Shown here: positions 37,211-46,542 of the stretch, piece by piece
How the letters are laid out: each line of letters opens with the position of its first letter
How positions within the stretch are numbered: the first letter of the stretch is position 1
From: Pandoraea anapnoica
GTDB lineage: Bacteria > Pseudomonadota > Gammaproteobacteria > Burkholderiales > Burkholderiaceae
Direction of reading: 5' to 3'
Assembly: GCF_902459765.1 (NCBI RefSeq)
Contig: NZ_CABPSP010000005.1
Coordinates: forward strand, 248,001-312,000
Length of the DNA: 64,000 nt
Position numbers and translations under genes: made by a program
The notes under the pieces: model-generated
What the model was told of the DNA's origin: nothing
Database searches by the model: none
Seen by the model: the letters and a program-made list of their open reading frames with translations, nothing else

Positions 37211-40200
37211 TTATTGCTTGGCCGGCACGACTTGCACCGGCGCATTCGGCGTCTCGCCGTACATCGCCGGTTCGTACATCGCTTCGACGCGCGTGGGCGG
37301 CGTGGCGAACTTGCCGACGTTGTTCAGACGCACGGTGTACTCGATGCGATGCTGCCCCTTCGGCAGATAGTCGTAGTACGCGCGGTAGGCGTCCTGCGCG
37401 CGCTCTTCGAACGCGGGCATCGCGCCTTCGCTCTTCTCGCCTTGCGTCGCAATGACCGAGTCGCGTCCAAGCCCACCACCCAGTACGGTCGCCCCGCCCG
37501 GCAGCGGATCGCTCACCACGACCCAGCGCATGTCGGCCTGCGCATCGATATCGAGTCGTACGCGCAACACGGCACCCCGCACGAAGCTGTCGCCGGACTT
37601 GTCCGCTGCATCCTGCACCTGAACGCTGCGCGTGACGCGATAACCCGCCGCAAACGGCGCTTTGAGCGGGACCGCCGCGACACTCTGAATCGTCGCCCAC
37701 GGCTTGCCCGCACCGGTCTGCTCAAGCCGCAACACATCGCGCGCGTTGTCGGTCCCGGCGGCCGCGTTGCTCAACCACGGCAGCGACACGGTGGGTGGCA
37801 CGGTGCCTGCCTTGAGCTTGTCCCAATCGACGCTCTGCACCCCGCCACTCGTCTGATTGTCGCGCTGCCACTGGACCGTGGTCTGCCCCGTCGGCGTATC
37901 GCGTTCGAAGCGCGCCGAGAAGCGGTCCACCGCCAGTCCACCCCAGACGTTAGCCGTCGTGGTCGACCATGCACCGCGCGACTGAAGGCCCAGCAAGCCG
38001 ATCACGAGACGCGGCATATCGTCTTTCCATGCCGGGTTCGCGTTCATCAGCAACGCCAGCCGCGCCGCGTTGGTCTCCGGACCGACCATGAGCCACCAAA
38101 GACCGTCGGTACCCTGCGTCGAGAAGCCCACCCGCGTGCCCTGATACGACAAGCGCGCCCGCAGAATCTGCTCGGCCTGCGCCATGCGTTCGGCCCGTTG
38201 CGGCGCATCGGGCAAACGTTGCAGGATCGCGTACCAGTCGATCACGGCCGATGTCGGCCAGTCGTTCGGGGCGATCGTCAACGAACCGAGCATGCGGGCG
38301 CTGGCGCGACCGTAGCGCGAGAGCGCTTCGATCGCACTGAGCTTACGCAGTGTCAGGTCGTCGCGCGGTGCCCAGAAGCGTCGCGTGAGGCGGCCTTCCA
38401 CGAACGCCGTCAGTCCGTCCTCCATGCGCGCGAGCGCATCGTCCGGCAGACCGTACGCGGGGTCCAACGCTTTCGCCTCGTTGCTCATCGCGAGCAGATA
38501 GGCCGTCAGCGTGTCGCTGCCCTGATTGGCGAAGCCTTCCTGCGGCGGGAAGTAGCTTGCGAGGCCATCTTCGTCGAGATACGACGGCAACGTGCCCATC
38601 ACGCGCTTCCACTGCGCAACGTCGCGCAAGCCGAGCGCCTTGGATGCCTGCTGCTCCAGACACGCATACGGATACAGCTCGAACCAGCGCTTCACCCCGG
38701 GCAGCCCCTGCGACAGACGCGGCTGCATGTTGACGCGCACGCCACCCCGCAGCTTGCCCGTGCTGTCCACCACCGCCCCTGCGGGCGGCGCCATCGGCAA
38801 CGTGAGGCTGCCTTCGACCTGCGTAAGCACCGACTGCTGCACTGTCGCCGGAAGGGACGGCTGAATGTCCTGCCCCACCTTGATGGCGTCGCTCGCAGCC
38901 GGCGCACCGCCCGTTGCCGGTGCCTGTGCGCTGACCTCCCACAGCACCCGCTGCGCACGCGTGTCGGCCAGCCCCGTCGGCGCGGTGACCTCCCACATCA
39001 CCTCACGCGACTCCCCGGCCGGTACGTCGATGCGCTGCGGTGCGAGCGTGAGTTGCGTCGCACGCGCGGTCAGCTGCACCTGCATGGCGTGCTGCGTCGT
39101 ATTACGGACGGTGAACTGCGCACGGTAGTTGTCGCCTTCGCGAACCAGCGGCGGCAATCCCGAGATCAGTTGTAGATCCTGCGTCGAGCGGATCGTCGCC
39201 GAGCCGGTACCGAACCAGCCAAGCGCCTGCGTACCGGGCTTACCGTCGTCCGCCACCGCCACGATCCGGAAACTCGACAGCGAGTCGTTGAGCGGCACGT
39301 CGACCGTCGCCTCTCCCTTGTCGTCGAGCACCACGCGCGGCTGCCACAGCAACAAGGTGTCGAACAGCTCCCGTGTCGGACTCTTGCCCCCGCCACCACC
39401 GGCAGGCACCGCCTTGCGCCCGTAGTGACGACGGCCAATGATCTCCATTTGCGCCGTCGCCGTCGTGACGGTGTAGCTGCGACGCTGCCACATCGCATCG
39501 AGAAGATTCCAGCTTGTGTTGGGTGCGAGTTCGAGCAGCGCTTCGTCCACCGCGGCGACCGCGACCTCGGACCCTGCTGCAACCGGCTTGCCGTCCGGCT
39601 GCGAGACCTTGATGCGGACCTTCGCGTGACCGCGCACAGGATAGGTCGCGGCATCGGGCTTCACTTCGACGGCAAGGCGCTGGCCCGCCGTCCCCACACG
39701 CAACTCGGTCAGACCGAACCGGTACGCGGGCTTGCCCAGATCGACCAGACCGGTCGGAGCCTGATATTCGCGCCCCTCGTACCAGAACGCACGGAACCAC
39801 TCCAGGGGCTGTTTCCACCCCCACTGGAAGAAGGAGTACCAGGGCACTTCGTGGATGCGCCCACGTACCGCGAGCACCGAGACATAGACGTTCGGTCCCC
39901 ATGTCGGATCGACCTTCAGGGAGATGTTCGGATCCTTGCCCGAAATCTCCACCGTGCGCGTCTCCATCACGCCTTCGCGTTCGATGGCTACCAGCGCCGT
40001 TGCCGAACGGAACGGCATGCGCACCTGCAACTTGGCCGTCTCGCCGGGTTCGTAAGCGCGACGCTCCGGCAGCACGTCCATCCGGTCGGTGTTATCGCCG
40101 CCAAACCAGACTTCGCCCCGACCCGTGACCCACACACCGGTCGTCGACGTGCTCAGGTTGCCCTTGTCGTCTTTCGCCTGCGCGACCAGCGTGATCTCGC

Positions 40201-43200
40201 CCGGCTGGGAGAGCGATACGTCGCACGCCAACTCGCCACGCTCATCCGTCTTGCCGCTGCACACCTTGCCGAGATCCTTGACCTCGGTGCGGTTATCGTA
40301 GGCATAGAAGCCGCCCACCATCCGCTTGCGGCTGCTCGTGGTGATACGCGCCTCTGCGCGCACCTCCATCGCCACGCCGGACTTCGGCTTACCCTGCAAA
40401 TCCAGCGCCAGCGCCTTGACCGGCAGCTTATTGGTCACCGACACCCAGCTTTCGCTGCGCACGCCGGTGATCAGGTTGGCCGGCCACAAGGTGGCGTTAC
40501 CGCGCAGCGTCTGAATCTCGCCGTTCGGATCTGCGAAGCTCGCCTCGAGCACCAGATCGCTCGGACGGTCGACCTTCGGCAGGTCCTTGAGCGTCAGCGT
40601 GCCCGCCCCGTTGCGGTCGAGCACGAGCCGTTGCTTATCGGCCACTAGCTTCTGGTCGCTCGATCCCGAACTTTCGTCGTTGCCCTGATCGTCGTCGTCG
40701 CCGCCCGATTGGGCGGACGGCGGGCGATAAGGCGTGAAGCTGTAATCGTCGTATCCGTCGAACGTGAGATCGCGCACGCGCATCAATGCCGACACGCGCA
40801 CCGGCAGGTTGCCCGCCGGTCCCCCCGCGACGTAATTCACCTGCACATTCACCGGCGCTTCGGTCTTGTTGACCAGCGGCGACTTCGCTGCATCGCGTAC
40901 GCCAATCGATCCGGCCAGCACCGGCAGGCGGAAGGCCTCCACGCGGAAGTGCCCGGCGTCGAGCGACTGCGGATAGGTCTTCGGCCGCGAATCGTTGTCC
41001 GTGTAGTCCAGCGTCACCGCGTATTCGCCCAGTTTCGCGCCCTGCGGAATCTGGAAGGTGTTCTCGGCCAGCCGTCCGTTACGCCACGTGAGGGGCTGTG
41101 TGTACGTCTGTCCGGAGCCCTCATGCGTGATCGTCATTTGCGACGGCAGGCTCGCCGGTAATCCCAGCCCCTGCATCGTCTCCTGACGGATGAAGTGCTT
41201 CATCGATACCGTCTCGCCTACACGGAACAGCATGCGATCGAACACCGTCTGCGCGCGCACGGTCGGGCTGTTGCCGCCGTCGGTCGGCACATGGAAGCGC
41301 CACGGTTCGATGCCGCGATCCCAATCAGACGACACGAACGCCATATCGGGATCGTTGCCCTGCGTGCGGGCCACCACGAAGTACCCCGAGCGGCCGGTCT
41401 TCTGGCAGTACTTGTAACGTTCGAGCGCCTTGTCGATCTTCGCCACGCCCGTCTTGTCGGTGACGGCCGTCGCAACTTCGCTGCCGTCACAGTCGAGCAC
41501 GCGCACCTTCGCATTGGCGACCGGCTGCCCCTTGTCGAGCGTCGTGACCCATGCGACAGCATTCTCACGGCCCATCTTGAAGTGCACGCCCAGATTGGTC
41601 ACCAGCACCGTGGTGCGCACGTACATCGGCAACGACTTGCCCAACAGCGCCGCCCCGAGCGAGGGTGACGCCAGTTCCACGACGTAGAAGCCCGGCTTCT
41701 GGAACGGAATACCGACCACTTCGAACGGCCGGGGATCCTTCTCCTTCGGCACGGGCAGCGTCAGGGCCTGAACCCCCTGCAGCCCTGAGAGCAGGGACAG
41801 ACTGCGGGTGTCGTATCGCGTGACCTTCTCTTCGACGATTGCCGCCGCGTTGGGTCCGAACGCTTCCTTCGCTGCCGGTGCCGTCAGGATCGACGGCATT
41901 TCCTGCGCGATCTGCTTGCGCGTCATCGATGTCTCGTCGAAGCGACGCACGCGCGACATCCACGTCAGCACCTCGGCGTCGTCGTCGACACGTAATTGCA
42001 ACGTCCGCCCCGCTTCACCGGCGCCCCCCGCCTTCGCCGCTTCGCCCGCGACGCCGAGACCGTTGATTTGCAGCGCCGGTTCGACCTTGCGCAAGGTCAC
42101 CGGCAACATCGGCGGCATACCCGGCTCGGCGAATCGCTCAACGATGCCGAAGGGTGCCGCAGCAAACTTGGCCAACGGCGGCATCGTTGCCGTCTTCGTC
42201 TTCAACGGAAATTCGCTGGCGTTGTCGAGCGCGCGACCACTGTCGTCCGTAAAGCCTTTGGGCAGCGTGATCGTCAGTTCGGCCTTCTCCGGGAACGGAG
42301 CATCGAAGGTGACGTCCGTCACGCTGGACGAGCGGTCCGAATCGCTGGCCTTCGGCGAGCGTTCGGCCCCTGCCCCCTGCACGCGAATTTTCGCGGCCAT
42401 GTCTCGCGCTACGGGGGAATTGAATGTCAGACGCAGCGGACGCAACGGTGTGCACGGCGCATTGGCATTCTCGCGCTCGCAGCTGAAGCTCGCCGTGAAC
42501 GGCTCACGCACGTCGTATTCGAAACGGCGCGCCTGTTTGGTCGGCACCCCGGACGGCGTAGCAATCCCCGCCCCCCAGACCAGATGCATCTTCGCACCGG
42601 CCGCAAGCGTACGATTGCATTGCAACATGACGACGCGCGCCGACTGCTTGTCGAGATTGAAACGCTTGAGCAACGCCGTGCGCGTATCACCCTCGATCCA
42701 CTTCACGCCGATACGCTCGCCCAAGCCTTCGGTTTCGCACCAGGCGTTCTGGCGCACGCTGGCAGGCGTTGCCGCCCCGTTGAGCGTGAGAATGAAAATC
42801 TGGTTCTCGTCGACAGGACCGTACGAGGGACGAATGGACGAGACGGCCGGACCGCCCGTGTTGAATGCGTATTTCGTGGTGCCGGAGAGTGCCGTGCCCG
42901 AGACGGCGGACAGGCCGCTGCGCATCTCGACGGAACACTTCGCGCCTGGCGGCAGATCGCTCTTGAAGTCGAAGACCCAGATCTTGGGTTCGAGCCAATG
43001 ACCGTCACCGGTCAGCGACGCATCCGTACACCGTACAGCAGCGGGCGCCGTCGCACGGGGATCGCCTGCGGGCACCATCGCTTCGTCGAATTTGACGACG
43101 ACCTGGTTCACACTGGCGACCTCGCCCTGCGGGCTGACGCTTACGACGCGAGCGGCCTGTGCTGGCGACGCCATGATCATTCCAAGACTCAGCGCCGCCC

Positions 43201-43246
43201 ACGCCAACGGCGCGGTCGGCCAGACGCGTTGCGTTCGGCTATGCAT
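37211..43246 (-). CDS. Alpha-2-macroglobulin family protein with thioester motif
   Basis: Very large (2011 aa) secreted periplasmic protein. ATG 43246 follows GGAGGAGTCC. The signal peptide ends MASPAQA, with no lipobox cysteine, so unlike E. coli YfhM it should be soluble. MG1/BIG-like domains fill the N-terminal half; A2M_N and bait-region sequence lie near residues 600-900; the A2M core segment YHFQ-like LTLWQPRVVLDDKGEATVDV is near residue 1300. The thioester motif CLEQ sits at residues 1529-1532 inside PYACLEQQASKALGLRD. It traps proteases by covalent capture in the family model. Operon: this gene, then yhhN, then pbpC. Confidence 0.95.
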   Translation of the reverse strand: MHSRTQRVWPTAPLAWAALSLGMIMASPAQAARVVSVSPQGEVASVNQVVVKFDEAMVPAGDPRATAPAAVRCTDASLTGDGHWLEPKIWVFDFKSDLPPGAKCSVEMRSGLSAVSGTALSGTTKYAFNTGGPAVSSIRPSYGPVDENQIFILTLNGAATPASVRQNAWCETEGLGERIGVKWIEGDTRTALLKRFNLDKQSARVVMLQCNRTLAAGAKMHLVWGAGIATPSGVPTKQARRFEYDVREPFTASFSCERENANAPCTPLRPLRLTFNSPVARDMAAKIRVQGAGAERSPKASDSDRSSSVTDVTFDAPFPEKAELTITLPKGFTDDSGRALDNASEFPLKTKTATMPPLAKFAAAPFGIVERFAEPGMPPMLPVTLRKVEPALQINGLGVAGEAAKAGGAGEAGRTLQLRVDDDAEVLTWMSRVRRFDETSMTRKQIAQEMPSILTAPAAKEAFGPNAAAIVEEKVTRYDTRSLSLLSGLQGVQALTLPVPKEKDPRPFEVVGIPFQKPGFYVVELASPSLGAALLGKSLPMYVRTTVLVTNLGVHFKMGRENAVAWVTTLDKGQPVANAKVRVLDCDGSEVATAVTDKTGVAKIDKALERYKYCQKTGRSGYFVVARTQGNDPDMAFVSSDWDRGIEPWRFHVPTDGGNSPTVRAQTVFDRMLFRVGETVSMKHFIRQETMQGLGLPASLPSQMTITHEGSGQTYTQPLTWRNGRLAENTFQIPQGAKLGEYAVTLDYTDNDSRPKTYPQSLDAGHFRVEAFRLPVLAGSIGVRDAAKSPLVNKTEAPVNVQVNYVAGGPAGNLPVRVSALMRVRDLTFDGYDDYSFTPYRPPSAQSGGDDDDQGNDESSGSSDQKLVADKQRLVLDRNGAGTLTLKDLPKVDRPSDLVLEASFADPNGEIQTLRGNATLWPANLITGVRSESWVSVTNKLPVKALALDLQGKPKSGVAMEVRAEARITTSSRKRMVGGFYAYDNRTEVKDLGKVCSGKTDERGELACDVSLSQPGEITLVAQAKDDKGNLSTSTTGVWVTGRGEVWFGGDNTDRMDVLPERRAYEPGETAKLQVRMPFRSATALVAIEREGVMETRTVEISGKDPNISLKVDPTWGPNVYVSVLAVRGRIHEVPWYSFFQWGWKQPLEWFRAFWYEGREYQAPTGLVDLGKPAYRFGLTELRVGTAGQRLAVEVKPDAATYPVRGHAKVRIKVSQPDGKPVAAGSEVAVAAVDEALLELAPNTSWNLLDAMWQRRSYTVTTATAQMEIIGRRHYGRKAVPAGGGGGKSPTRELFDTLLLWQPRVVLDDKGEATVDVPLNDSLSSFRIVAVADDGKPGTQALGWFGTGSATIRSTQDLQLISGLPPLVREGDNYRAQFTVRNTTQHAMQVQLTARATQLTLAPQRIDVPAGESREVMWEVTAPTGLADTRAQRVLWEVSAQAPATGGAPAASDAIKVGQDIQPSLPATVQQSVLTQVEGSLTLPMAPPAGAVVDSTGKLRGGVRVNMQPRLSQGLPGVKRWFELYPYACLEQQASKALGLRDVAQWKRVMGTLPSYLDEDGLASYFPPQEGFANQGSDTLTAYLLAMSNEAKALDPAYGLPDDALARMEDGLTAFVEGRLTRRFWAPRDDLTLRKLSAIEALSRYGRASARMLGSLTIAPNDWPTSAVIDWYAILQRLPDAPQRAERMAQAEQILRARLSYQGTRVGFSTQGTDGLWWLMVGPETNAARLALLMNANPAWKDDMPRLVIGLLGLQSRGAWSTTTANVWGGLAVDRFSARFERDTPTGQTTVQWQRDNQTSGGVQSVDWDKLKAGTVPPTVSLPWLSNAAAGTDNARDVLRLEQTGAGKPWATIQSVAAVPLKAPFAAGYRVTRSVQVQDAADKSGDSFVRGAVLRVRLDIDAQADMRWVVVSDPLPGGATVLGGGLGRDSVIATQGEKSEGAMPAFEERAQDAYRAYYDYLPKGQHRIEYTVRLNNVGKFATPPTRVEAMYEPAMYGETPNAPVQVVPAKQ

Positions 43247-43489
43247 GCCGGACTCCTCCCGGGTTCTGGTGAAGCGATTCTAACCCGCAGTCTTTGGCAT
43301 ATCGAACCGTTTCCCGACAGAACTTGGACGGAAAACGATATTTAGGATGGGATCCCCGGCCCGATCGGAATCGTCTGGACGCACGCTCGGAATTCGCTTC
43401 GAAAATCTTATGAATGTCTTGTGGATGGGCAGAGACGAAAGTGGCCTATGTCACACTGGCGCTTTTCGCATTCGTCACCCGCGCCGCCC

Positions 43490-44005
43490 ATGTCCATCGC
43501 CTTTCTGCACCCGAAGAAGAACGCGCTGGTCTATCTCGTGAAGATCCTTACCGGCTCGCTGATCGTCTGGTTCGGCCTGCGCGCCGCCGGCTTTCCCGAA
43601 CCGTACTGGGCGATGATCTCGCTCATCATCGTGACCGAGCCCGATCCGTTGCAGGCCCGCAGCAACTTCAAGGCGCGCTCGATCAACACGATCACCGGGG
43701 CGGTCGTGGCATGTATCGTGCTGCTGGTGATGGGACCGGGTCTGGCGGCGATGCTGGTGGGCATTACGATCGCGACGCTCGCCGCCATGCTGGTACAGAA
43801 CTATCCGGCGAACTGGCGACTGGGACCAGCTACGGTGGTGATTCTGATGTCGGCGGCGCTCAGCGGACAGGGGCAAGGACTGCACGAAGAGCTCAGCCTC
43901 GCCATGCTGCGCGTGATCGAAGTGTTGGTGGGCTCCACCGTCGCGCTTATCCAGTCATTGATCTACGGACGCTACGTGAAGCCGTGGCTAATGCCGGAGG
44001 ATTGA
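43490..44005 (+). CDS. FUSC/aromatic acid exporter-like small membrane protein
   Basis: About 171 aa with five or six hydrophobic segments. It opens MSIAFLHPKKNALVYLVKIL, and its first helix pair (GSLIVWFGLRAAGF, PYWAMISLIIVTEPDPLQAR) resembles the FUSC/YccS N-terminal unit found in aromatic acid efflux proteins, without the large cytoplasmic domain. The start is uncertain: ATG 43490 gives the family-like beginning, but no strong ribosome site lies in front of it. ATG 43448 (GAAAG about 6 nt upstream) is an alternative. It ends 18 bp from the convergent Lrp gene. Function unknown; efflux is a family-based guess. Confidence 0.72.
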   Translation: MSIAFLHPKKNALVYLVKILTGSLIVWFGLRAAGFPEPYWAMISLIIVTEPDPLQARSNFKARSINTITGAVVACIVLLVMGPGLAAMLVGITIATLAAMLVQNYPANWRLGPATVVILMSAALSGQGQGLHEELSLAMLRVIEVLVGSTVALIQSLIYGRYVKPWLMPED

Positions 44006-44023
44006 ACCCGACACCGGCAGCGA

Positions 44024-44518
44024 TCAGCGTGACGCCGGACGGTTGTTCGACAGATAGCTCAGCGGCAATGCGTTGCTGCGCTTGAAAGCGCTCAGCACGA
44101 TGTTCGAGCGCACATTCTCCACGCCCGGCACCTGCATCAGTCGCTTCATCACGAACGCCGACAAGGCATTCAGATCCGGCACCACGATCCTCAGCAGGTA
44201 ATCGGCCTCGCCCACCACGGCGTGGCACTCCAGCACTTCGGGCAGCAAATCGATCTCCGCCTGAAACCGTTCGATGACCTGATCGCCGTGATGTTGCAAG
44301 CGCAGGGTCGTGAACGCCGTCACCGCCAGGCCCAACGCCTCGGGGCGCAACACCACACGATACCCCTCGATCACGCCCGCGGCTTCGAGCCGTTGCAGGC
44401 GTCGACCGATCTGCGACGCCGACAGCGCCACATGCTCTGCCAACTGGTGATGGGTGGCCCGGCCTTCCTTCTGCAAGGCGTCCAAAAGGGCCAAATCGAA
44501 GCTATCCAGATCAAGCAT
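44024..44518 (-). CDS. Lrp/AsnC family transcriptional regulator, divergent from phhA
   Basis: 164-aa regulator. Helix-turn-helix: FDLALLDALQKEGRATHHQL, AEHVALSASQIGRRLQRLEA. The RAM effector domain includes EVLECHAVVGEADYLLRIVV and VPGVENVRSNIVLSAFKRSN. Start at ATG 44518 has CGGAG 8 nt upstream; five additional codons are open. It faces phhA across 141 bp containing two 9-bp inverted repeats. By adjacency it should be the phenylalanine- or tyrosine-responsive activator of phhAB, in place of the sigma-54-type PhhR known from Pseudomonas. Confidence 0.9.
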   Translation of the reverse strand: MLDLDSFDLALLDALQKEGRATHHQLAEHVALSASQIGRRLQRLEAAGVIEGYRVVLRPEALGLAVTAFTTLRLQHHGDQVIERFQAEIDLLPEVLECHAVVGEADYLLRIVVPDLNALSAFVMKRLMQVPGVENVRSNIVLSAFKRSNALPLSYLSNNRPASR

Positions 44519-44547
44519 GACGATTCTCCGCAATAAATCACATTTTT

Positions 44548-44604
44548 ATGCGAAATTTATGCAAACGACTTTCACCACAGGCGCATTATGCGCCCATTTC
44601 GCAT
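44548..44604. promoter_or_regulatory. Putative Lrp operator region between lrp and phhA
   Basis: ATGCGAAAT at 44548-44556 and its exact complement ATTTCGCAT at 44596-44604 form a widely spaced dyad, centre to centre 48 bp, in the shared promoter region. Related half-sites (TATGC) lie between. The spacing suits a multi-dimer Lrp-type regulator wrapping DNA. Confidence 0.45.
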
Positions 44605-44659
44605 GCCATGCGCAATACACTTTCAATCATTGTCACCGCTTAATTGAGTCGTTCGCATC

Positions 44660-45505
44660 ATGTCCCTTACTGCCATGCTCCAGGAGCAATTCGACGCAGG
44701 TCTCACGACCCGCCCCGACTTCACCATCGATCAACCCGTCGAGCAATACGGCGCGGTCGATCACGCGGTGTGGCAGCAGCTGTACGAACGTCAGACGGCG
44801 ATGTTGCCCGGCCGCGTCTGTGACGCCTTCATGGAAGGCATTCGTGCTCTCGACATGGACGCGCGTCGCGTGCCGGAGTTCGAACGGCTGAACGAAAAAC
44901 TGATGGCAGCCACCGGCTGGCAGGTCGTGGCGGTGCCCGGTCTCGTGCCGGACGAAGTCTTCTTCGACCACCTCGCCAATCGCCGTTTCCCGGCGACTTG
45001 GTGGATGCGCCGTCCGGACCAGCTCGACTACCTTCAGGAACCCGATTGCTTTCACGACGTGTTCGGTCACGTGCCGCTGCTCGCCAATCCCGTGTTCGCC
45101 GACTTCATGCAGGCCTACGGAAAAGCGGGCACGGTTGCCCAATCGCTCGGCGCGCTGCCGCTGCTGGCACGTCTGTACTGGTACACCGTTGAATTCGGTT
45201 TAATGCGTGACGGCGACGGTCTGCGAATCTATGGCGCGGGCATCGTGTCGAGCCGTGGTGAAACGGAGTTCTCGCTGACCTCGGGCGAGCCGAATCGCAT
45301 CGGCTTTTCGCTTGAGCGCGTCCTGCGCACGCAATACCGCATCGATACGTTTCAACAGACGTACTTCGTCATCGACGACTTCGCTCAGTTGTTCGACGCC
45401 ATGCGCGCCGACCTCCCGGCACTGTTCAAGGCGTTTGCCGAACAGCCGTCGTTCGAAGCCAACGCACGCCGCCCGGAAGACACCCAGATTCTGCTGCCGG
45501 CATGA
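44660..45505 (+). CDS. phhA: Phenylalanine 4-monooxygenase
   Basis: 281-aa iron- and pterin-dependent aromatic amino acid hydroxylase that converts phenylalanine to tyrosine. Family blocks: YERQTAMLPGRVCDAFMEGI, RVPEFERLNEKLMAATGWQV, then VPGLVPDEVFFDHLANRRFP. The iron ligands are the two His of PDCFHDVFGHVPLL (about residues 133 and 138) and the Glu in WYTVEFGLM (about residue 178). C-terminal GRPR-like pterin region: GIVSSRGETEFSLTSGEPNR. phhB follows 177 bp downstream. The adjacent Lrp gene is its probable regulator. Role: catabolism of phenylalanine toward homogentisate. Confidence 0.97.
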   Translation: MSLTAMLQEQFDAGLTTRPDFTIDQPVEQYGAVDHAVWQQLYERQTAMLPGRVCDAFMEGIRALDMDARRVPEFERLNEKLMAATGWQVVAVPGLVPDEVFFDHLANRRFPATWWMRRPDQLDYLQEPDCFHDVFGHVPLLANPVFADFMQAYGKAGTVAQSLGALPLLARLYWYTVEFGLMRDGDGLRIYGAGIVSSRGETEFSLTSGEPNRIGFSLERVLRTQYRIDTFQQTYFVIDDFAQLFDAMRADLPALFKAFAEQPSFEANARRPEDTQILLPA

Positions 45506-45550
45506 TGGCACGGCCCGGGGCGACCCGGGCGCTTTCGTCCCAAGCCCCCG

Positions 45551-45582
45551 TCAAGCGCTGTCAGACTCAAGCGCTCTCAGAC
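45551..45582. repeat. Tandem 16-bp direct repeat between phhA and phhB
   Basis: TCAAGCGCTGTCAGAC at 45551-45566 is followed at once by a second copy (45567-45582) with one change (G to C). It lies in the 177-bp gap between phhA and phhB. It could be a binding site or a small duplication. Confidence 0.7.
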
Positions 45583-45682
45583 ATCGCTTACACACGTCTG
45601 CCGCCCGCCTGTGAAACAATAGGCCGAATGAACCGGCGCCCCGGCCGTTCATGGTTGCAAGACACGTTTTGAAAGGAATGCC

Positions 45683-45988
45683 ATGACAACACGACTCTCA
45701 TCCGAGGCACGCGCCAGCCTGGCCGAAGTGCTGCCCGAGTGGCACCAGGTGGTCGGACGCGACGCCATCCAGCGCAGCTTCACGTTTCACGACTTCAACG
45801 AGGCCTTCGGCTTCATGACGCAAGTCGCGCTCAAGGCGGAAAAGATGGACCATCACCCGGAGTGGTTCAACGTCTACAACCGTGTGGACATCACCCTCTC
45901 GACGCACGACGCCGATGGTCTGACGCAACGCGACGTCGACCTGGCGCTGGCCATCGACCAGTTCGCCGGCGACCGCGCGTCGCGCTGA
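45683..45988 (+). CDS. phhB: 4a-hydroxytetrahydrobiopterin dehydratase
   Basis: 101-aa pterin-4a-carbinolamine dehydratase, which recycles the hydroxylated pterin cofactor released by PhhA. Conserved residues lie in [20 protein letters not shown] and [20 protein letters not shown], including the catalytic His-His-Pro-Glu-Trp motif, and the C-terminal [27 protein letters not shown] precedes ATG 45683. It shares direction with phhA, consistent with a two-gene operon, although the 177-bp gap leaves room for a second promoter. It ends 21 bp from the convergent SET-domain gene. Confidence 0.95.
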   Translation: MTTRLSSEARASLAEVLPEWHQVVGRDAIQRSFTFHDFNEAFGFMTQVALKAEKMDHHPEWFNVYNRVDITLSTHDADGLTQRDVDLALAIDQFAGDRASR

Positions 45989-46009
45989 CCTTCCCCCTGC
46001 CTCACGCGC

Positions 46010-46462
46010 TCAGCGCTTCGGCGCGAGCAGCGTGCCGCGACAGGCCTTGCTGCCGCAGTGGCAAGCGTATTCGCGTTTGAGTTTCTTGGTATAGCGGGCG
46101 TCGATCACAAGACCGTAATCGTAGAAAAGCTCTTCGCCCGCATCGATATCGCGCATCGCATAAATATAGACGTGCTCCCCTTCCTCGCGCGCTTCGCAGT
46201 TCGGCGAGCACGCGTGGTTGATCCAGCGAGCATTGTTCCCGTCGACCTTGCCGTCGATGCAGCGACCGTCTTCCAGGCTGAAGTAGAACGTATGGGTCGG
46301 ATGATCCGGATCGTGCGGATGGCGACGCAACGCCTCGCGCCACGAAATGATCTCGCCCTTGTACTCGATCACGCGATCCCCCTTCTTGAGGCGCTTGACC
46401 GCATACACCCCCTTCCCGTGGACGCCCGACTTCCTGACTTCGATTCTGCGCTTGGCTGCCAT
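46010..46462 (-). CDS. SET domain protein methyltransferase
   Basis: 150-aa protein that is essentially a bare SET domain, an enzyme fold that methylates protein lysines using S-adenosylmethionine. Motifs: HGKGVYAV (residues 15-22), the pseudoknot NHACSPNC (82-89), and ELFYDYG (111-117). The zinc-binding post-SET set is C89 with C134, C136 and C141 in CHCGSKACRG. The catalytic tyrosine of the YDY block is present. There is no signal peptide or secretion leader that I can see. SET proteins are mainly eukaryotic but occur in some bacteria, including Burkholderia, where one is reported as a secreted nuclear-acting effector; others may modify bacterial proteins. The gene stands alone between phhB and a MarR gene. 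Confidence 0.92.
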   Translation of the reverse strand: MAAKRRIEVRKSGVHGKGVYAVKRLKKGDRVIEYKGEIISWREALRRHPHDPDHPTHTFYFSLEDGRCIDGKVDGNNARWINHACSPNCEAREEGEHVYIYAMRDIDAGEELFYDYGLVIDARYTKKLKREYACHCGSKACRGTLLAPKR

Positions 46463-46542
46463 CTCTATGCGATGAGGTTTCGTGGATGCAAAAAAGCGCA
46501 GTGTACAGGCACGCGACGGTCATGTGCGTGACAACGTCCGAC

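Noticed and set aside
36471-37700. Long version of the yhhN frame extending into the macroglobulin gene
   Set aside because: The upstream portion is out-of-frame shadow of the macroglobulin gene; ATG 37190 with a ribosome site gives the family-like start.
37055-43345. Long open frames antisense to the alpha-2-macroglobulin gene, including one of 706 codons
   Set aside because: They are mirror frames of a very GC-rich coding sequence with Arg/His-rich low-complexity translations and no domains or ribosome sites; the minus-strand gene explains the region.
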